Source: Polytrichum commune (Eukaryota; Streptophyta; Polytrichopsida; Polytrichales; Polytrichaceae). Taken from it: DNA of 64,000 nt. The stretch's first letter is position 1, and each line of letters opens with the position of its first letter. Below the pieces are notes generated by a model. The model saw nothing but the letters and a program-made list of their open reading frames with translations. It was not told where the DNA came from and did no database searches. A program made the position numbers and the translations under genes. The DNA lies in assembly GCA_950295325.1 (NCBI GenBank), contig OX485803.1:20398001-20462000 (forward strand), given 5' to 3'. Below, one piece after another: positions 60,088 to 64,000 of the stretch.

Positions 60088-60313
60088 CAGTGAATGGGGA
60101 GAAGCAACCACTAGTTACAAATGAACCAGTTAGATTTTGAAAAATAACAAGCTGAAGTTCAAGACTTCAAAAAAAATACTGATCATTTTAGAAAAAAATA
60201 AAGAATATACCCCAAATTAATAAAAAAAAACCGAAAGATATCAACATGTAACCAGTTGGACTTGGAAAACACTAGGATCTCGACCGATTATGCCCAAAAA
60301 TTTCAAAATGCTG
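60088..60313 (+). mobile_element. hAT-type MITE family C, copy 9 (226 bp, diverged)
   Basis: Starts 'cagtgaatggggagaagc' and ends 'tttcaaaatgctg'. The body keeps the family order with many substitutions, and the length is exactly 226. Probably an old copy; target duplication is not readable. Confidence 0.65.
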
Positions 60314-60534
60314 AGTGAACTTGTATTGATTACAAACACACACAGACATGAGCATCATCAACATTGTATTGCATACCACTGTGTCCCATCCCACACTGTT
60401 TTGCTCACATGCTGCCGATTATATTGCGGTTCTCATGGCATGCGAGAAAATCGTGAGGTTGATTGACCACTTCAGCATTTGCGGACTCTCTCTTACATGA
60501 ACTTCTAAAATATGTGAGCAAAATAGGCAAAGAT

Positions 60535-61530
60535 AGGCCGCACCCCCGAGACCATGACATATCCTAAACTTAACACGATGTACAATTGTTGTATATTCAA
60601 AGCCTTCAAGTGTCGGACTCTGGTACATATTGCTCGTTTTGAGGTTTATTATTGGCTTCAAGTACACATATTTTATCATGTTTCAGCTTCCTCGGGACTG
60701 CGATGATCGAGGAGAACCAACAGTGAGTTACAGATGAAGCGGTTGAGTTTGAGAAATAAGCGGTTGAAGTTCAAGACTGCAGGAAATTCACCGATCATTT
60801 TAGAGGAATTTACAGAAGATACCCCAATTTAATGAAGGAAAACCGGAGGATGTCAATATTTAACCGGTTAGACTTGCAAACACTAGGATCTCAACCAGTT
60901 ATGCCCAAGAATATCCCCAATCACTGCCAAGTTGGGGATCAATGTAACATGTTCAAGATTGACTTTTTGAAGATCCAACTCCAAATCTTCTTAATAATTA
61001 ACACTATGTATCACGGTTCTACATTTAAAGCCTTCAAGTGTAGGATTCTGGTACAATTCGTTCGTTTTAGGTTCACTATTGGCTTCAAGTGTACATACTT
61101 TATCATGTTTCAACTTCTTCCGGGTTGGGGATCCATGTAACATGTTCAAAGTTGACTTTTGAAGGTCCAAGTCCAAATTCTCTTAATATTAACACTATGT
61201 ACCATTTTTCTATATCTAGAACCTCCAAATGTAGGACTCTGGTACTATTATTCATTTCAGGTTTACTGTTGGTCATAAATATATGCACCTTACTTTGGGT
61301 TGGGGCCAATGTACCATCTTCAAAGTTGACTTTTGAAGGTCCAAGTCCAAATCTTCTTAATATTTACACTATGTACCATTGTTCTATATCTAAAACCTCC
61401 AAATGTAGGACTCTAGTACTATTATTCATTTCAGGTTTATTGTTGGTCATAAATATATGCATCTTATTTTGGGTTGGGGGCCAATGTACCATGTTCAAGA
61501 TTGATCTCTAAAGTTCCAAGCCCAAATCTT
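60535..61530. repeat. Tandem array with about 175-bp period
   Basis: The landmark 'catgttcaa(a/g)(g/a)tt' starts units at 60948, 61141, 61315 and 61490 (spacings 193, 174, 175). Each unit also has 'ccaagtccaaat', 'acactatgta', 'aggactctggtac' and 'ttattggcttcaag' or 'tgttggtcataaat'. A partial unit lies at 60540-60700. A family C MITE interrupts it at 60701-60926. Confidence 0.8.
60701..60926 (+). mobile_element. hAT-type MITE family C, copy 10 (226 bp) inside the 175-bp array
   Basis: Starts 'cgatgatcgaggagaacc' and ends 'tccccaatcactg'. The array unit resumes after it ('ttggggatc'). Flanking 8-mers CGGGACTG and CCAAGTTG are only weakly alike. Confidence 0.8.
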
Positions 61531-62594
61531 CCCAAATTTGCCTTTAAAATGTCATCCTCGTTGAACAACCTAGATCAAGAAAATATATACCTCTAATGTT
61601 GACTTTAACAGTATGGATGGCATGTTTGTAAGGTTGAGATTGTTCAAAAACAAACCCCACCACCCATTTGCTCAAATTCATAAGAGCAATGTTGTAAATG
61701 TGTGCACTGGTATGGATAGACAAAGGTGGTTGCCCAGACAAGAAAGTCCTTTTCAATGTTTAGGGTTTTAAGTCCTCCCGAGCATCTCAAATTTGGCGCC
61801 AAAGTATATGCATTTCATGTCAACTCCATACATTCTTTTAGAGCCCTTCACAACCAAAGAATAGGTAATAGGATTCAACTGTATCTTTTCAACATGTGGC
61901 CAAAGCTTTACAAGCGACATTGTACTCAAATTTGACATAATCTCAAAGAAGAAAAAAAAGGAGACTGTCCCATTATTCAAAATCCATTCACACATACATA
62001 AGAGCATACTCTTCTTGGTCTATATCTTAGTCTAGCAAATGTTGGCCTCAACTAAATTTACTTGAAGACCAAACTGCAAAGACACATTCATGGATGTGCC
62101 ATCCACCCGCTATTTTGAAACTCAGGTATTGCCCTTGTCTTGCAATTTTTATTTTTTAGTTTTATTTTCTTGACCTGAAGAAAGTCAAAAAGCTTTACCA
62201 CATATATGTAAAACTCTCTGACCCAAAAATTCTTCATGACTGGAAGCAATGGATTTATAAATTTCAAGTGTTTTGGTATCAACACAAAATTACACAAAAA
62301 TTTACACAACATGTTGTGTTGACTCTGTAGATACATTATAGTGCAAAAAGATGGAGTAGAGTACAAAAAATATTTTAAAATAAAATTGGAATACACAGTA
62401 AATCTCCTTCCAAAATTAAGCCTTAAAGGTGTGGGCATACGTTTTATGGCCTGTGCAATCGTTTCATGAGCTCTCAAGAACTTCAAATTTTTTTTGAATT
62501 TCACTCCGTGTATGAGATCAAAAAGAAATCATATACGACCTACTATATAGACAATGCGAAAATACAACCATTTGTAGTCACAGTCATAAGATAC
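61531..62594. other. Block with two overlapping open frames, no gene recognised
   Basis: Minus frames 61544-61756 and 61768-62007 are adjacent and in different phases. Their translations look protein-like (IYNIALMNLSKWVVGFVF; LVKLWPHVEKIQLNPITY) and a GAG|GTATAT donor-like site follows the first. No family is recognised; they may belong to the candidate spliced gene at 55463-56367 or to an old transposon. Confidence 0.2.
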
Positions 62595-63705
62595 ACATAA
62601 CATTAAGAAGCAATGCTAGGAGGGTACCCTTGGAGTACCCACAAATTTACCTCAACAAGAAGGGAAAAGTTTGCAAAGCAAGGGTGAATGAATGAATAAT
62701 TAATCAAATATAGAAGCTTCAAAAAGGTATCAAAGAGGTTTCCAATGCGGGTGTTGGGAGACTTTTCCAAAAAGTGTAACTACCATTTTGACCTCATCAA
62801 CTTTTCCGTTGCTTTATAGCTATTTAGATTTGTTTAGATTGTAATTTAGCCTAGATTAGAACCTTTACCACCACTTGACATTAGTTTTGTCCTAAAAACC
62901 GACATAATTAATTCTAAGCAATGAAAGTAACTACTCAATCATATTAAAAATAGCCTAAGTAAAACTCAAACTTAGTGCTACCTTTGCTCTTGAAAGAGCA
63001 TCAAACCGGCACGCGCCAGTTTGATGCTCTTTTGAGAAGGTCAATCCGGGCTTGCAACTTAATGTTATGCACGTGGTATGTAGTTTGATATAGGTCATTT
63101 CATTCAAACCCAATATTTGCAGGGATTTCTTTTTCATTCAACTTTCACTATGAAGGGATTGCCAAAGCCCAACCTTACATAAATTCTTGAAACTCCTTAA
63201 ATTCTTACTATTGATTTCTACCTCAACACCCTAAAGATCAACTTTTAAACCAATTTAGCATTTTAATACGCAGTGAAGCTTCAAAAAACATTACAACCGA
63301 AAGGGCCCTATAGTAGAGGCACCTATTCCCAACCAAGACCCCATTAGCAATCCATAGGGATAGTGGAGTTTTGATCAAGTTGAGATTGAATTTCCATGAG
63401 GCTAGGAGTGAATTTTGATCATGCCAAAACCAATAGTGCCATGACACATGTCTTGGTTTTGAGTGCTTAAGTGAGGAAAAATGAGTAGTTAAAATGAGCG
63501 GTTATGTCAAACTCTACACATTGGTAATATATTTGGGCCAACTTTTGGATTCAAAAATTCATGATATTCCCAATTTAAAGAATAAAATTACCGAAAAAAT
63601 TATAGTCCTATTGATTTCTATCTTCTTACATGGGAAAATTTTGCATCGCCTTATACTTCTCTAGACCTAACGGAGAATCTCTTAAGTTACTAGTTAAGGG
63701 CGCCT
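62595..63705 (-). repeat. Dispersed repeat E, copy 2 (about 1.1 kb)
   Basis: Inverted homologue of 47725-48705. It includes 'cataacattaagaagcaatg' at its left edge and 'gcaacttaatgttatgc' near 63052-63068, the same inverted pair as in copy 1. Homology stops just outside the left 'cataacattaag', suggesting a true element end there. Confidence 0.6.
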
Positions 63706-64000
63706 CTACTCTACGAGGTCAAACAAATTAAGTTGGCTAATAAGGAAGGGAGGTGTGGAGGCCTTGGTAAAGGGGAGGGGAAATTGATGAGGGGTAAGAG
63801 GAAGGTGCCTTGAAGGTGGAAGGCAAGGGGATTTATTTATTTTAAATGATAGTCACCTTCATTGAATTATGTTCGGGTTGTGTACTTAAATTGATGTACT
63901 ACAATGATTATCCCAATTCGTGCATGTTACTATTTGGAATTATGCAATGGAAGATCATTTTACTTAGGATTTCAATGTTTACTAATAAAAGTTCAATAGG

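Noticed and set aside
61544-62007. Joining two adjacent minus frames into one protein
   Set aside because: They are in different phases and no GT...AG intron links them; without a recognised family the join is unsupported.
1-64000. CRISPR arrays, operons, phage or other prokaryotic systems
   Set aside because: Repeats are dispersed TIR elements or tandem arrays without spacers, and the genes are plant nuclear genes with introns or plastid/Golgi targeting.

Overview
This window reads as nuclear DNA of a land plant with a repeat-rich, AT-leaning genome. Three plant genes support this: a plastid ferredoxin-NADP+ reductase of the root (heterotrophic) type, a Golgi GT47 exostosin-family glycosyltransferase of the MUR3/XLT2 xyloglucan clade, and a spliced palmitoyl-protein thioesterase gene with long, transposon-filled introns. 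Nothing is organised like a prokaryote: there are no operons, rRNAs or CRISPR arrays. The lineage cannot be fixed by eye. A DD34E Tc1 fossil, unusual for a plant, and an intronless FNR hint at something other than a standard angiosperm, but that is only a hint.

Layout. 1-7.6 kb: mobile-element remains (an end of TIR family A, a C-rich block without genes, an LTR with an initiator-Met-type primer site, a seven-copy 50-bp tandem array, and a decayed DDE_1/pogo-type transposase). 7.7-10.55 kb, minus strand: the first five coding exons of a palmitoyl-protein thioesterase, found by reading the sequence because no single exon is long; the rest lies beyond the left edge or is lost. 11.5-14.6 kb: TIR repeats and short duplications leading to the intact, intronless FNR gene (14965-16119). 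16-39 kb: no intact gene; nested elements including a MULE-like foldback, a PIF/Harbinger element and several MITE families. 39.2-40.8 kb: the Tc1 fossil. 44.75-46.2 kb: the intact GT47 gene. 47-64 kb: more MITEs, a mariner-like and a pogo-like deletion derivative, a tandemly duplicated segment repeatedly hit by MITEs, and a 175-bp tandem array.

The three genes do unrelated housekeeping jobs: supplying reduced ferredoxin in non-green plastids, xyloglucan side-chain synthesis in the Golgi, and lysosomal/vacuolar depalmitoylation. The most informative content is the stratigraphy of the small DNA transposons. A 226-bp hAT-type MITE occurs about ten times. Two TIR families starting AGGTAGA have TA target duplications, shown by empty-site comparison inside the window. 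Several insertions are nested, so their relative order can be read directly. All family names and splice sites are judgements by eye; no alignment or database search was run.
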